Of a DNA stretch of 64,000 bases, positions 34,623 through 43,228 are shown in pieces. Numbering within the stretch: position 1 is the first letter of the stretch; each line of letters begins with the position of its first letter. The notes under the pieces are model-generated. The model was not told the DNA's origin. It searched no databases and was given only the letters and a program-made list of their open reading frames with translations. The position numbers and the translations under genes were made by a program. Origin of the DNA: Streptomyces sp. SolWspMP-5a-2 (GTDB lineage Bacteria > Actinomycetota > Actinomycetes > Streptomycetales > Streptomycetaceae); the NCBI RefSeq assembly GCF_900091845.1, contig NZ_FMCI01000348.1, forward strand, positions 1 to 64,000. The letters are read 5' to 3'.

Positions 34623-35207
34623 ATGCGGACCCGGGTGCGCGGCTGGCGCTGGCGGCAGAACCCGCTGCGGCGCCACTCGGACGTCGTCGAGGCGTGGACG
34701 GCGCTCCTGGTGGCGGTGCTGCTGGTGCTCGGGGCTCCGCTGGCCGGCGTGCTGACCGGGTGGTGGGCGCACGACTACGCGCACACGGTCGCCGCGACCC
34801 AGCGGGCCAGGCTGCACGAGGTGCGCGCCGAGGTGGTCGGCATGGACGCGGCCACCCAGCCGGGCGTGGGCACCGGGGACGGCAGCGGCTACCGGGCGAC
34901 GGTCCGCTGGACGGAGCCGGGTTCGGGGCGGCACACCACCACGGCGCTCGTCCCGCCGACGGTCCGGCAGGGCTCGACGGTGGAGGTCTGGCTCGACGCC
35001 CGCGGCCGGTCCGTCCCGGCGCCGCCGGGCGCCACGGCCGTCTGGCAGCACGCGGTCACCATGGGCTCCTGCGCGGCGGGCGGCACGGCCGCCGTGGTCC
35101 TGCTCGGCAGCGCCGTGGTGCGCCGTACCGCCACCCGGCACCGGATGGCCGAGTGGGAGCGGGACTGGGCCAGGACCGAACCGGAGTGGCGGCAGCGGCG
35201 CCTGTGA
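34623..35207 (+). CDS. Rv1733c-family transmembrane protein
   Basis: This 194-residue protein resembles the two-helix Rv1733c family common in actinomycetes. It starts with a basic WRWRQNPLRRHSD segment, has one membrane helix at about 22-46, an extracytoplasmic beta domain (about 50-135) and a second helix at about 140-162, then a charged Arg/Trp/Glu-rich tail. The family function is unknown; in mycobacteria it belongs to the dormancy regulon. No ribosome site stronger than GAGGAGG just upstream is needed. Confidence 0.8.
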   Translation: MRTRVRGWRWRQNPLRRHSDVVEAWTALLVAVLLVLGAPLAGVLTGWWAHDYAHTVAATQRARLHEVRAEVVGMDAATQPGVGTGDGSGYRATVRWTEPGSGRHTTTALVPPTVRQGSTVEVWLDARGRSVPAPPGATAVWQHAVTMGSCAAGGTAAVVLLGSAVVRRTATRHRMAEWERDWARTEPEWRQRRL

Positions 35208-35291
35208 GGTGACCGGGGGACCTGGCGAGTGGTAGGACCACCCCCGTACGGTGTGATCACCCGCACGGTCCCTTCACAAAGGCGGTCCTCG

Positions 35292-36260
35292 ATGGCCCTG
35301 TTCGACCTGTCCCTCGACGAACTCCGCGCGTACCGCAGCGACTCCGCCGCGCCCGACGACTTCGACGCCTTCTGGTCGACGACGCTGGCGGAGACCCGCG
35401 CGCACGACCTGGACGCCCGCTTCGAACCGGTGGACACCGGGCTGACCACCGTGGACGTGTTCGACGTGACGTTCAACGGGTTCGGCGGACACCCGGTGAA
35501 GGGCTGGCTGACCCTGCCCGCGAACGCCGGGGGGCCGCTGCCGCTGGTGGTGGAGTTCGTCGGGTACGGCGGCGGGCGCGGGCTGGCCCACGAGCACCTG
35601 CTGTGGGCGTCCACCGGCCGCGCCCACTTCCTGATGGACACCCGGGGCCAGGGCAGCGCCTGGGGCGCGGGCGGCGGCACCGCCGACCCGGTGGGCGGCG
35701 CGCCCTCCTACCCCGGGTTCATGACGCGGGGCCTGGACGCGCCGGAGAACTACTACTACCGCCGGGTGTTCACCGACGGCGTGCGCGCGGTGGAGGCGGC
35801 CCGCTCGCACCCGGCGACCGACGCCTCCCGCACGGTGGTGCTGGGCGCGAGCCAGGGCGGCGGCATCACCCTCGCCGTCGGCGGACTGGTGCCCGACCTG
35901 GTGGCGGTCGCGCCCGACGTGCCGTTCCTGTGCGACTTCCCGCGCGCCACGGTCCTGACGGACCGTCACCCGTACCGCGAGATCGGCCTGTTCCTCAAGA
36001 CGCACCGGGGCCGCGCCGCCGACGCGCTGCGCACCCTCGCCTACTTCGACGGCGTGCACTTCGCGTCCCGGGGCACGGCGCCCGCGCTGTTCTCCACCGC
36101 CCTGGAGGACCAGACCTGCCCGCCGTCCACGGTCTACGCGGCCTTCAACGCCTGGGCCCACGAGGACAAGGCGATCGAGGTGTACGACTTCAACGACCAC
36201 GAGGGCGGCGGCCCGTTCCAGGAGGCGGCGAAGATGCGCTGGCTGCGGGCCTACGCCTGA
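35292..36260 (+). CDS. CE7-family acetyl esterase
   Basis: This 322-residue enzyme belongs to carbohydrate esterase family 7 (acetylxylan esterase/cephalosporin-C deacetylase). It shows all family motifs: RGQGS near residue 119, the nucleophile GASQGG near 186, the Asp in LEDQTCPPS near 274, and the His in NDHEGGG near 302. The length matches the 320-residue family. There is no signal peptide, so it acts in the cytoplasm on imported acetylated sugars. AAAGGCGG precedes the ATG. Confidence 0.92.
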   Translation: MALFDLSLDELRAYRSDSAAPDDFDAFWSTTLAETRAHDLDARFEPVDTGLTTVDVFDVTFNGFGGHPVKGWLTLPANAGGPLPLVVEFVGYGGGRGLAHEHLLWASTGRAHFLMDTRGQGSAWGAGGGTADPVGGAPSYPGFMTRGLDAPENYYYRRVFTDGVRAVEAARSHPATDASRTVVLGASQGGGITLAVGGLVPDLVAVAPDVPFLCDFPRATVLTDRHPYREIGLFLKTHRGRAADALRTLAYFDGVHFASRGTAPALFSTALEDQTCPPSTVYAAFNAWAHEDKAIEVYDFNDHEGGGPFQEAAKMRWLRAYA

Positions 36261-36342
36261 GCGGCGGCGGGGGCGGCCGGTGATCGTCGGCCGCGCGGTG
36301 CGGTTTCGGCCGAACCGGGCGGCCGCCCTTCCCCTCGCGGTT

Positions 36343-36358
36343 TAGACCACTGTAGACC
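36343..36358 (+). promoter_or_regulatory. Tandem TAGACC direct repeat, probable GntR operator
   Basis: TAGACC occurs at 36343-36348 and 36353-36358, one helical turn apart, 56 bp upstream of the GntR-UTRA gene. Half-sites with TAGACC are typical of HutC-type GntR regulators. Confidence 0.5.
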
Positions 36359-36413
36359 TGGTGGCGCAATGAGCCCGCACGGCTACCCCCTGTCACCGAT
36401 CAGGAGGCGCGGC

Positions 36414-37157
36414 ATGGCCCGCACCACCCCGCACGACCGACCGTCCCCGGCGGAGGAGCCGTTGTACTGGCGCGTGGCCGGCGAACTCCTCGACGAGCTG
36501 CGCTCGGGCGTCACCGAGCCGGGCCAACGGCTGCCCAGCGAGCGCCGGTTGGCCCGACAGTACGGGGTGAGCAGGGAGACCGTGCGGCAGGCCCTCGAAG
36601 TGCTGCGCCGGGACGGACGGGTGGTCACCGACCGGCGTGGCACCCAGGTCGCCCTGCCGGGGGCGGCGGCGCGGACCCCGTCCGCCGTCACCTTCCCGCT
36701 GGGGTCGAGGAACGTCGAACCCGGGCCCGCCGACCGGGCCACGGTCGCCTGGGAGACCCCGCCGCCCGAGCACGCGCGGGCGCTCGGACTGGCCCCGCAC
36801 CGGCCGACGCTGGTGCACCGGTACGAGTCGGCGGGCGCGGACGGGAGGGACCTGCGGACCGCGCTGACGTCGTTCTCCCCGGTCGCGCTCTCCGAGGTCG
36901 CGGAGCTGGCCCGCCTCCGGGACCGCGCCGACGGCACCGCACCGGCCCAACTGCGGCTGGCCTACGACTGGATGCGCAGGGCGGGCCTGACCCTGCACCA
37001 CCGGGACTCCATCACCCGGCTCCCGGACGCGCCCTCGGTCCGGGTCACCCGGCGGGTGCACGACCAGTACGAGCGCCCGCTGGAGATCACCGACCTGCTG
37101 GTGGACGTCCGGCAGGACGTGCTGGTCTACGAGTTCACGCTGCCCGCCGCGGGCTGA
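36414..37157 (+). CDS. GntR/HutC-family regulator with UTRA domain
   Basis: This 247-residue regulator has an N-terminal GntR winged helix (about 17-80; LPSERRLARQYGVSRETVRQALEVLRRDG is split across the HTH) and a C-terminal UTRA ligand-binding domain (about 95-240) of the kind that binds sugars or other small molecules. AGGAGG precedes the ATG. The tandem TAGACC repeats upstream suggest autoregulation. Its 3' end overlaps the convergent methyltransferase gene by 31 bp. Confidence 0.9.
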   Translation: MARTTPHDRPSPAEEPLYWRVAGELLDELRSGVTEPGQRLPSERRLARQYGVSRETVRQALEVLRRDGRVVTDRRGTQVALPGAAARTPSAVTFPLGSRNVEPGPADRATVAWETPPPEHARALGLAPHRPTLVHRYESAGADGRDLRTALTSFSPVALSEVAELARLRDRADGTAPAQLRLAYDWMRRAGLTLHHRDSITRLPDAPSVRVTRRVHDQYERPLEITDLLVDVRQDVLVYEFTLPAAG

Positions 37158-37873
37158 ACCGCCTCCTTGCGCGCCGTGACCAGGCGGGCCCGGGGGCTGC
37201 CGTCCCGGCGGCGGCCGAGTTCGGTGAGGGGCGTCGACCCCACCGCGAAACCGGCCCGCCGGAGCGCGCCGCGGACCTCGCCGGGCCGGAACGCCCGGTA
37301 GTACATGACGAACGGCGGGCGCCACACGGCGTTGCGCAGCCGCATCCCGGCGTCGAAGCCGAGCAGCGCCCAGTGGAGCGGGGAGGCCGGACCGGGCGGC
37401 GCCAGGACGGGGAAGGCGAAGGTGCCGCCCGGCCGCAGCACGGAGTGCACCTGGGCGAAGAGGCCGGGCAGTTCCCGGGGCAGGAAGTGGCCGAACGCCC
37501 CGAAGCTGACCACCAGGTCGAAGGCGCCGCCGCGGAAGGGCAGTCGACGGGCGTCGGCGCGGACCCAGGAGGTGTCCGGGGCTGCGCGGCGGGCCACGTC
37601 CAGCATCCCGGCGCTGAAGTCGACCCCGGTGACCGTGCCCCGGCAGACCGCGTCGAGCACCGGGCGTCCGGCGCCCGTGCCGCAGCACAGGTCGAGCCCG
37701 TCGCCGTGCGGGCCGGTGCGCCGCAGCGCCGCCGCGACCGCGTCGAGCACGGAGTCGGGGGTGCGGAACGGCGTGTGGTCGAACTTCGGGGCGAGCAGGT
37801 CGTAACCGCGCTCGACGGAGGACAGCGCCTGGACGGCGAGTTCACGCAGGCTGGGGCCTTCGGGACTGAACAC
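37127..37873 (-). CDS. Class I SAM-dependent methyltransferase
   Basis: This 248-residue methyltransferase_11-type enzyme has SAM motif I (LDLCCGTGAG) near residue 60, motif II region VTGVDFSAGML, and a motif III region VSFGAFGHFLPRE, consistent with a small-molecule methyltransferase. The start is a GTG at 37873. It overlaps the convergent GntR gene tail-to-tail by 31 bp. The substrate is unknown. Confidence 0.86.
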   Translation of the reverse strand: MFSPEGPSLRELAVQALSSVERGYDLLAPKFDHTPFRTPDSVLDAVAAALRRTGPHGDGLDLCCGTGAGRPVLDAVCRGTVTGVDFSAGMLDVARRAAPDTSWVRADARRLPFRGGAFDLVVSFGAFGHFLPRELPGLFAQVHSVLRPGGTFAFPVLAPPGPASPLHWALLGFDAGMRLRNAVWRPPFVMYYRAFRPGEVRGALRRAGFAVGSTPLTELGRRRDGSPRARLVTARKEAVQPAAGSVNS

Positions 37874-37953
37874 CCGCCCGAGCGTAGGCGAAGGGACGGA
37901 CCCGGGGGGGGCGCGTGACAGTCACCGGGGGTCTGGATATGCTCCTCCCCACC

Positions 37954-37971
37954 TAGTCAATTAGTTGACTA
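37954..37971. promoter_or_regulatory. Inverted repeat upstream of the SnoaL-like gene
   Basis: TAGTCAA-TTAG-TTGACTA is a perfect inverted repeat (7-bp arms) containing TTGACT, 37 bp upstream of the ATG. It resembles MarR-type operators. The cognate regulator is not adjacent. Confidence 0.6.
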
Positions 37972-38007
37972 TCAAGGTTTCCGTTCCCCATCCCGTGAGG
38001 TGAGCAG

Positions 38008-38409
38008 ATGCGCGCGTTCCGCGAGGCGGTCGAGGCCGGTGATCTCGACGCCGTCGAGGCGCTGCTGGCCGAGGACGTCGTCTTCACCAGCCCCGTCGTG
38101 TTCAAGCCGTACCCGGGCAAGGCGATCACCGCGGCGATCCTGCGCGGGGTCGTGCGGGTCTTCGAGGACTTCCGGTACGAGCGCGAACTGGCGGGCGCCG
38201 ACGGCCGCGACCACGCGCTGGTCTTCCGGACCAGGGTCGGCGGCCGGGAGCTGTCCGGCTGCGACTTCATCCACCTCGACGAGAACGGTCTGATCGACGA
38301 ACTCACCGTGATGGTCCGCCCGTTGTCGGCCGCGCAGGCGCTGGCGGAGGCGATGGGCGCGCAGTTCGAGCAGATCGCGGCGGAGGCGGAGCGCAGCGGC
38401 ACGGCGTGA
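38008..38409 (+). CDS. SnoaL/NTF2-like protein
   Basis: This 133-residue protein has the cone-shaped NTF2-like fold typical of SnoaL-like proteins (N-terminal helix MRAFREAVEAGDLDAVEALLAEDVVF is split over residues 1-27, then a curved sheet). Members are isomerases, cyclases or binding proteins of small hydrophobic molecules; no catalytic residues can be assigned here. The ATG is preceded by GAGGTGAG. The operator-like repeat at 37954-37971 suggests inducible expression. Confidence 0.82.
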   Translation: MRAFREAVEAGDLDAVEALLAEDVVFTSPVVFKPYPGKAITAAILRGVVRVFEDFRYERELAGADGRDHALVFRTRVGGRELSGCDFIHLDENGLIDELTVMVRPLSAAQALAEAMGAQFEQIAAEAERSGTA

Positions 38410-38611
38410 GTCCGGCGACCGGACGGGCCCAGTGGTCCGACCTCTTGGGCGGACCGGCCCGGAACCGGGGCTTCCCGGCCGGGGGTCGGACGGTCGCGCG
38501 CGAGTCCGGGCGCGCGGCCCGGGGCGACAGGGGCGCGATCCCGCGGGAAGGTCCGGCCGGTGGGAGGGGTCGGGCCCTTTCGGCCATCAACGGTGTCAGG
38601 GGCCTGGGCTG

Positions 38612-38649
38612 TTGACGTGTCTGACCGGCACCTGCCATGGTCTGGACCA
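38612..38649 (+). promoter_or_regulatory. Promoter with overlapping DasR-like (dre) site
   Basis: A -35 TTGACG (38612-38617) and -10-like CATGGT (38636-38641) are spaced by 18 bp. The palindrome TGGTCTGGACCA (38638-38649) covers the -10 and matches the DasR core TGGTCTAGACCA at 11 of 12 positions. Confidence 0.7.
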
Positions 38650-38684
38650 GAGGGGCCGGAAGGTCCCTCACGCCTGCCGCGATC

Positions 38685-38715
38685 GTCAACACCCCCTGGG
38701 TCAGGCGGTGTTGAC
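38685..38715 (+). other. Stem-loop in the chitinase 5' leader
   Basis: Perfect 9-bp arms GTCAACACC (38685-38693) and GGTGTTGAC (38707-38715) with a 13-nt loop lie between the predicted promoter and the AAGGAG ribosome site (38751-38756). It could stabilise or regulate the mRNA. Confidence 0.55.
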
Positions 38716-38767
38716 CGACCCGCGCACCCCCCACCAGCCCCCCGCGCCCCAAGGAGTGACGTCTGTG

Positions 38768-39898
38768 ATGTCCACCCCTCGCCTCCGCCGGATCCGCTCC
38801 AGACGGTTCGCCGTCGCCGCCGTGCTCACCGCCCTCCTCACCGCGCTCCTGACCGTGACGCCCGCGAGCGCGGCCGACGGGCAGATCAGCGGGCTCGCCG
38901 GCAAGTGCGTCGACGTCGCCGCCGCGAACAGCGCCAACGGCACCGCCGTCCAGCTCTACGACTGCAACGGCACCGCCGCGCAGATCTGGTCCAACCCCGG
39001 TGACGGCACCCTGCGGGCGCTCGGCAAGTGCCTGGACATCGTCGACCGGAGCACCGGCGACGGAGCCGCCGTCCAGCTCTGGGACTGCTCGGGCGGCAGC
39101 AACCAGCAGTGGGTGGTCAGCGGCGCCCGCGACATCGTGAACCCGGCCGCGAACAAGTGCCTGGACGTGCGCGACAACAACAGCGCCAACGGCACCCGGC
39201 TGCAGATCTGGACCTGCGCGGGCACCGCCAACCAGAAGTGGAACGCGCCCGCGAGCGGCGGGGGCGGCGGCACCCCGTCCGGCTTCGTGGTGAGCGAGGC
39301 GCAGTTCAACCAGATGTTCCCGGGCCGCAACTCCTTCTACTCGTACAGCGGTCTGACCGCCGCGCTCAGCTCCTACCCCGGCTTCGCCACCACGGGCAGC
39401 GACACCGTGCGCAGGCAGGAGGCCGCGGCCTTCCTCGCCAACGTCAACCACGAGACCGGCGGACTCGTCTACGTCGTCGAGCAGAACACCGCCAACTACC
39501 CGCACTACTGCGACACGTCACAGCCCTACGGCTGCCCGGCGGGCCAGTCCGCGTACTACGGGCGCGGGCCCATCCAGCTCAGCTGGAACTTCAACTACAA
39601 GGCGGCGGGCGACGCGCTCGGCATCGACCTGCTCAACAACCCCTGGCAGGTGGAGAACAACGCCTCCGTCGCCTGGCGGACCGGCCTGTGGTACTGGAAC
39701 ACCCAGTCCGGCCCCGGCACCATGACGCCCCACAACGCGATGGTGGGCGGCGCCGGGTTCGGCCAGACGATCCGCTCCATCAACGGCTCCCTCGAATGCG
39801 ACGGCCGCAACCCCGCGCAGGTGCAGAGCCGCGTCGACGCCTACCAGCGCTTCGCCCAGATCCTCGGCGTCGCACCGGGCGCGAACCTCTACTGCTGA
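38768..39898 (+). CDS. Secreted GH19 chitinase with ricin-type lectin domain
   Basis: This 376-residue exported enzyme has a signal peptide (about 1-36, ASA before cleavage), a ricin B/CBM13 beta-trefoil domain (about 37-160, three repeats with QxW-type ends such as QIW, QQW, QKW), a Gly-rich linker and a GH19 catalytic domain (about 173-376). The catalytic Glu residues lie in NHETGG (near 227) and VVEQN (near 236), nine residues apart as in bacterial GH19. It cleaves chitin by inversion. AAGGAG precedes ATG 38768; an in-frame GTG at 38765 is possible. The DasR-like site on its promoter predicts induction by GlcNAc. Confidence 0.93.
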   Translation: MSTPRLRRIRSRRFAVAAVLTALLTALLTVTPASAADGQISGLAGKCVDVAAANSANGTAVQLYDCNGTAAQIWSNPGDGTLRALGKCLDIVDRSTGDGAAVQLWDCSGGSNQQWVVSGARDIVNPAANKCLDVRDNNSANGTRLQIWTCAGTANQKWNAPASGGGGGTPSGFVVSEAQFNQMFPGRNSFYSYSGLTAALSSYPGFATTGSDTVRRQEAAAFLANVNHETGGLVYVVEQNTANYPHYCDTSQPYGCPAGQSAYYGRGPIQLSWNFNYKAAGDALGIDLLNNPWQVENNASVAWRTGLWYWNTQSGPGTMTPHNAMVGGAGFGQTIRSINGSLECDGRNPAQVQSRVDAYQRFAQILGVAPGANLYC

Positions 39899-39905
39899 GG
39901 CCGGG

Positions 39906-39941
39906 GCGGTCCGTCCGGGCGTCGCCTGCCTGACGGACCGC
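39906..39941 (+). terminator. Hairpin terminator after the chitinase gene
   Basis: Perfect 10-bp arms GCGGTCCGTC (39906-39915) and GACGGACCGC (39932-39941), 8 bp after the chitinase stop. Confidence 0.7.
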
Positions 39942-39952
39942 CGCCGGGCAGG

Positions 39953-39985
39953 CCGCGCCCTCCCGTGTCCGGCGGGAGGGCGCGG
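39953..39985 (-). terminator. Hairpin terminator after the P450 gene
   Basis: Perfect 12-bp arms CCGCGCCCTCCC (39953-39964) and GGGAGGGCGCGG (39974-39985) directly abut the P450 stop codon. Confidence 0.75.
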
Positions 39986-41221
39986 TCAGCCGCGCAGCCG
40001 CACCGGCAGGGCGCGGACGCCGTTGCCGACGAAGCTGGCCGACCGGGTGAGCCGGTCCTCGGGCACCGCGAGGTCCAGGTCGGGGAAGCGGGCGAACAGG
40101 CCGCTCAGGGCGGTCGTCACCTCGATCCGGGCGAGCGGGGCGCCCAGGCAGTAGTGGGCGCCGTGGCCGAGCGAGAGGGTGCGGACGGCGTCCGGGCGCC
40201 GGGGCCTGCCGACGTCGAAGCGGTCGGCGTCCCGGCCGTGCGCGGCACGGTCGCGTCCGGCGGCGGAGTACCCGGCCAGCACCGGTGTGCCCGCCGGGAT
40301 CAGGGTCCCGCCGACCGTCAGGTCCCGCACCGGGTAGCGGAACGGGAAGTAGCTGACCGGCGCGTCCCAGCGCAGCGTCTCCTCCATCACGTCGCCCCAG
40401 TCGGCGCCGCCCGCCCTGACCAGGTCGAGCTGGTCGCGGTGGGCGCACAGCGCGCGGACCGCGTTGACGATCAGGTTCAGGGTGGTCTCGTGCCCGGCGA
40501 TGACCATCAGGACGAGGGTGCCGATCAGTTCGGCGTGGCTGAGCCGGTCGCCGTCCTCGTCGTGGGCGGCGAGCAGGGCGCTGGTGAGGTCGTCGCCGGG
40601 GTCCGCGGCCTTGGCGGCGGCGAAGGCGGTGAGGGTCTCGATCAGCTCCCGGTTGGCGGCGATCGACCGCTCGGGCGTGATGTCGGTGGCCACGACCTGG
40701 CTGGAGAGGTCGTGGAGCAGGTCGCGGTGGTCGGCGCCGACCCCGAACAGCTCACCGATCACGCCCATCGGCAGCGGCAGCGCGAAGTGCCGCCGCAGAT
40801 CGACCACGTGCTCCTCCCCCTCGGCGGCCCGCTCCAGGCCGTCGAGCAGCGAATCCGTCAACTCCCGCACGCGCGGGCGCAGTTCCTCGACCCGGCGGGC
40901 GGTGAACGCCCGGCTGACGAGGGACCGCAGCCGCCGGTGGTCGGCGCCGTCCGCGGTCGTCATGCCCCGCACCGCCGCGAAGGCCGCCAGCGGCCACCCC
41001 TCGGGGACGCGCCCCTCGGCCAGCGCCGTGAAGTGCCGGGCGTCCTTGGCGACGTCCGGGTGCGCGAGGAACTCCCTGAGCGTGTCGTGCCCGAGGACGG
41101 CCGCCCCCTCGACCCCACCGGGCAGGACGACGGCGGCGACCGGCCCCTCGGCGAGCATCCGGGCGTTGGCGGCGTGCGGGCAGCCGCCCGCCGGGTCGAG
41201 TCGGTGAAGGGGGGTGGTCAT
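39986..41221 (-). CDS. Cytochrome P450
   Basis: This 411-residue soluble P450 has an I-helix oxygen-activation motif AGHETT near residue 243, a K-helix ETLRWDAP (EXXR) and the heme-binding loop LGHGAHYCLG with the thiolate Cys near 355. The phenylalanine usual at the start of this loop is replaced by Leu, which is tolerated in many bacterial P450s. The ATG has CGGGAG upstream. No ferredoxin gene is adjacent, so it must share redox partners. The substrate is unknown. Confidence 0.92.
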   Translation of the reverse strand: MTTPLHRLDPAGGCPHAANARMLAEGPVAAVVLPGGVEGAAVLGHDTLREFLAHPDVAKDARHFTALAEGRVPEGWPLAAFAAVRGMTTADGADHRRLRSLVSRAFTARRVEELRPRVRELTDSLLDGLERAAEGEEHVVDLRRHFALPLPMGVIGELFGVGADHRDLLHDLSSQVVATDITPERSIAANRELIETLTAFAAAKAADPGDDLTSALLAAHDEDGDRLSHAELIGTLVLMVIAGHETTLNLIVNAVRALCAHRDQLDLVRAGGADWGDVMEETLRWDAPVSYFPFRYPVRDLTVGGTLIPAGTPVLAGYSAAGRDRAAHGRDADRFDVGRPRRPDAVRTLSLGHGAHYCLGAPLARIEVTTALSGLFARFPDLDLAVPEDRLTRSASFVGNGVRALPVRLRG

Positions 41222-41734
41222 GGGCGCTCCCGGCGGCCGGACGGGACGGGGACGCGGCCGTCGGCAGGGTCGGCCGGTCCCGGGACGACGGCGGTTCCGC
41301 GTCCGCCTGCGCCCCCATCCTGCCCACGGCACACCCGCGGAACCGGGACGCGGCGGACCGGCGCGGGCGGAATACCCGGCCCGGTGCGGGCGTGACCCCG
41401 ACAGGAACGTCCGGGACCGCCCGCGAGGGACAGAGTGACGGCGCAGCCCGTCGTCGCGCGCCTCTCGCCCGCAGCGATCCGTTCGTGGTACAGTCACCGC
41501 AGCACTTGTGTACGCCCCGCTTGAGGGCGCCGGTGCCAGTTCCTCTCTCCGAGCCGCACGGCCGCCACTTCCGGCAGGCCCCGGCCCACCGCATCGCCTC
41601 ACGACCGGTACGGCACCGTCGTACCCCGGGGCGCTGCCTCTCCGCCGCCGAAGGCGCACACCGCCTTCCTCCCGCGGCTCACTCCCTTCCTTCCGCACGT
41701 CTCGTGCCGTCCGTCCGTGAAAGGACCGATCCTC
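41222..41734. other. Intergenic region of 513 bp with long Rho leader
   Basis: No gene is supported. A -10-like TACAGT (41488-41493) lies about 240 bp upstream of the Rho-paralogue ATG, so a long untranslated leader is possible. The segment also contains the palindrome-like GGTACGGCACCGTCGTACC (41608-41626). Long leaders with autoregulation are known for rho genes. Confidence 0.45.
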
Positions 41735-42877
41735 ATGACCACCACCCTCGAACACCCTCCCGCGCAGCGGGAACAGACCCCCCGGATCGTCACCGGTGTC
41801 CTGGACATCGACGCGTCGGGCAAGGGCCACCTGCGCGCCGCCGACCTCCACCCCACCCCCGCCGACCCGGCCGTCTCCCCCGCGCTGATCCGTCGTCACG
41901 GACTGCGCAGGGGCGACCTCGTGGACGGGGTGCGCGGTGACCGGCGCGCCCTGACCGACATCGCCCGCGTCAACGGGCGCGCCCCCGCCGAACTCCGCGC
42001 CCGGCGCGACTTCCGCGACCTCACCCCGCTGCACCCCAGGGAGCGGCTGCGCCTCGAACACCCCGGGGCCGGGCTGACCGGGCGGGTCACCGACCTGATC
42101 GCCCCGGTCGGCAAGGGCCAGCGCGGCCTGATCGTCGCTCCGCCCAAGACCGGCAAGACCGTGCTGCTCCAGCAGATCGCCGCGGCCGTCGCCGGGAACC
42201 ACCCCGAGTGCCGGCTGATGGTGGTGCTCCTCGACGAACGTCCCGAGGAGGTCACCGAGATGCGGCGCTCGGTGCGCGGCGAGGTGTACGCCTCGACCTT
42301 CGACCGGGCCCCCAAGCAGCACATCGCCCTCGCCGAGCTGGTCATCGAGCGGGCCAAGCGGCTCGTCGAGGCCGGTGAGGACGTCGTCGTCCTGCTGGAC
42401 TCCCTGACCCGGCTGTGCCGGGCGCACAACAACACGGCGGCGGCCGGCGGCCGCACCCTCAGCGGCGGTGTCGACGCGACGGCGCTGATCGGCCCCAAGC
42501 GGTTCTTCGGCGCCGCCCGGCTCGCCGAGGAGGGCGGCTCCCTCACCATCCTCGCCACCGCCCTGGTGGAGACCGGCTCCCGCGCCGACGACTTCTACTT
42601 CGAGGAGCTCAAGAGCACCGGCAACATGGAGCTGCGGCTCACCCGCGACCTCGCCTCCCGCCGGGTCTTCCCCGCCGTCGACGTCGTCGCGTCCGGCACC
42701 CGGCGCGAGGAACTGCTGCTCTCCCCGGCCGAGTCGACGGCCGTGCGCGGGCTGCGCCGTGCCCTCCAGACCCGTGACGGGCAGTCGGGCGTCGAGACGC
42801 TGCTGGAGCGGCTGCGGGAGACCCCGGACAACGCGGCCTTCCTGCGCCGGGTCCAGCCGACCCTGCCCACCGGCTGA
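41735..42877 (+). CDS. Short Rho-type transcription termination factor, probable paralogue
   Basis: This 380-residue Rho family RNA-dependent ATPase has Walker A (PPKTGKT) near residue 137, Walker B (VVVLLDS) near 217, the Q-loop and R-loop (GGVDATALIGPKRFFGAAR) near 245-262, and the Arg-finger region. The RNA-binding (CSD) part is short (about 20-95) and the long Arg/Gly-rich N-terminal insertion typical of the main Streptomyces Rho is missing. It therefore looks like an additional, minimal Rho rather than the housekeeping one, but the genome's other copy is not visible here. GAAAGGA precedes the ATG. Inhibitor resistance or a specialised termination role are possible. Confidence 0.9.
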   Translation: MTTTLEHPPAQREQTPRIVTGVLDIDASGKGHLRAADLHPTPADPAVSPALIRRHGLRRGDLVDGVRGDRRALTDIARVNGRAPAELRARRDFRDLTPLHPRERLRLEHPGAGLTGRVTDLIAPVGKGQRGLIVAPPKTGKTVLLQQIAAAVAGNHPECRLMVVLLDERPEEVTEMRRSVRGEVYASTFDRAPKQHIALAELVIERAKRLVEAGEDVVVLLDSLTRLCRAHNNTAAAGGRTLSGGVDATALIGPKRFFGAARLAEEGGSLTILATALVETGSRADDFYFEELKSTGNMELRLTRDLASRRVFPAVDVVASGTRREELLLSPAESTAVRGLRRALQTRDGQSGVETLLERLRETPDNAAFLRRVQPTLPTG

Positions 42878-43060
42878 CCCGCGCACCGCATTCCCGCGCC
42901 CACCGCCTAACCGCCCACCGCACACCCCCTACCGCCGGGCCGACCCGCGCACCACACCCCCGTGCCCACGCGCACCGCACCCCCCTAGCGCCCGGCCGAC
43001 CCGCGCACCGCGCCCCCGTGCCCACGCCCACCGGCTGACCCGGCCACCGCGCCCCCGGTC
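42874..43060 (+). repeat. C-rich imperfect tandem repeats after the rho paralogue
   Basis: Units of about 60 bp beginning CTGACCCGCGCACC / CCGACCCGCGCACC recur at about 42874, 42940 and 42999. The first overlaps the rho stop codon. The RNA of the plus strand is very rich in C and poor in unpaired G runs, like a Rho-utilisation (rut) region. Confidence 0.7.
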
Positions 43061-43216
43061 TCCTCGTGGCGCCCCGTGACACGGGTGGCGCCCCTTCCGC
43101 CCGGTGCCCCCTCCCCGCGTCCCCGCGCCGCGCGTGACCGCGGTGCCGCTGCGGCATCCGGGTGCTCGCGTGCCGCGTATCGGCCGGGGCAGCGCCCCGA
43201 ACGGCGGGTCCATTCC

Positions 43217-43222
43217 TACGTT
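43217..43222 (+). promoter_or_regulatory. -10 box close to the carboxypeptidase start (leaderless candidate)
   Basis: TACGTT ends 6 bp before the ATG at 43229, and no Shine-Dalgarno lies between. No clear -35 is visible. A leaderless transcript is possible. Confidence 0.35.
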
Positions 43223-43228
43223 TGCGGT

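Noticed and set aside
36414..37157. GntR-UTRA protein as DasR itself
   Set aside because: The N-terminus and recognition helix do not look like DasR, and no PTS or GlcNAc genes are adjacent.
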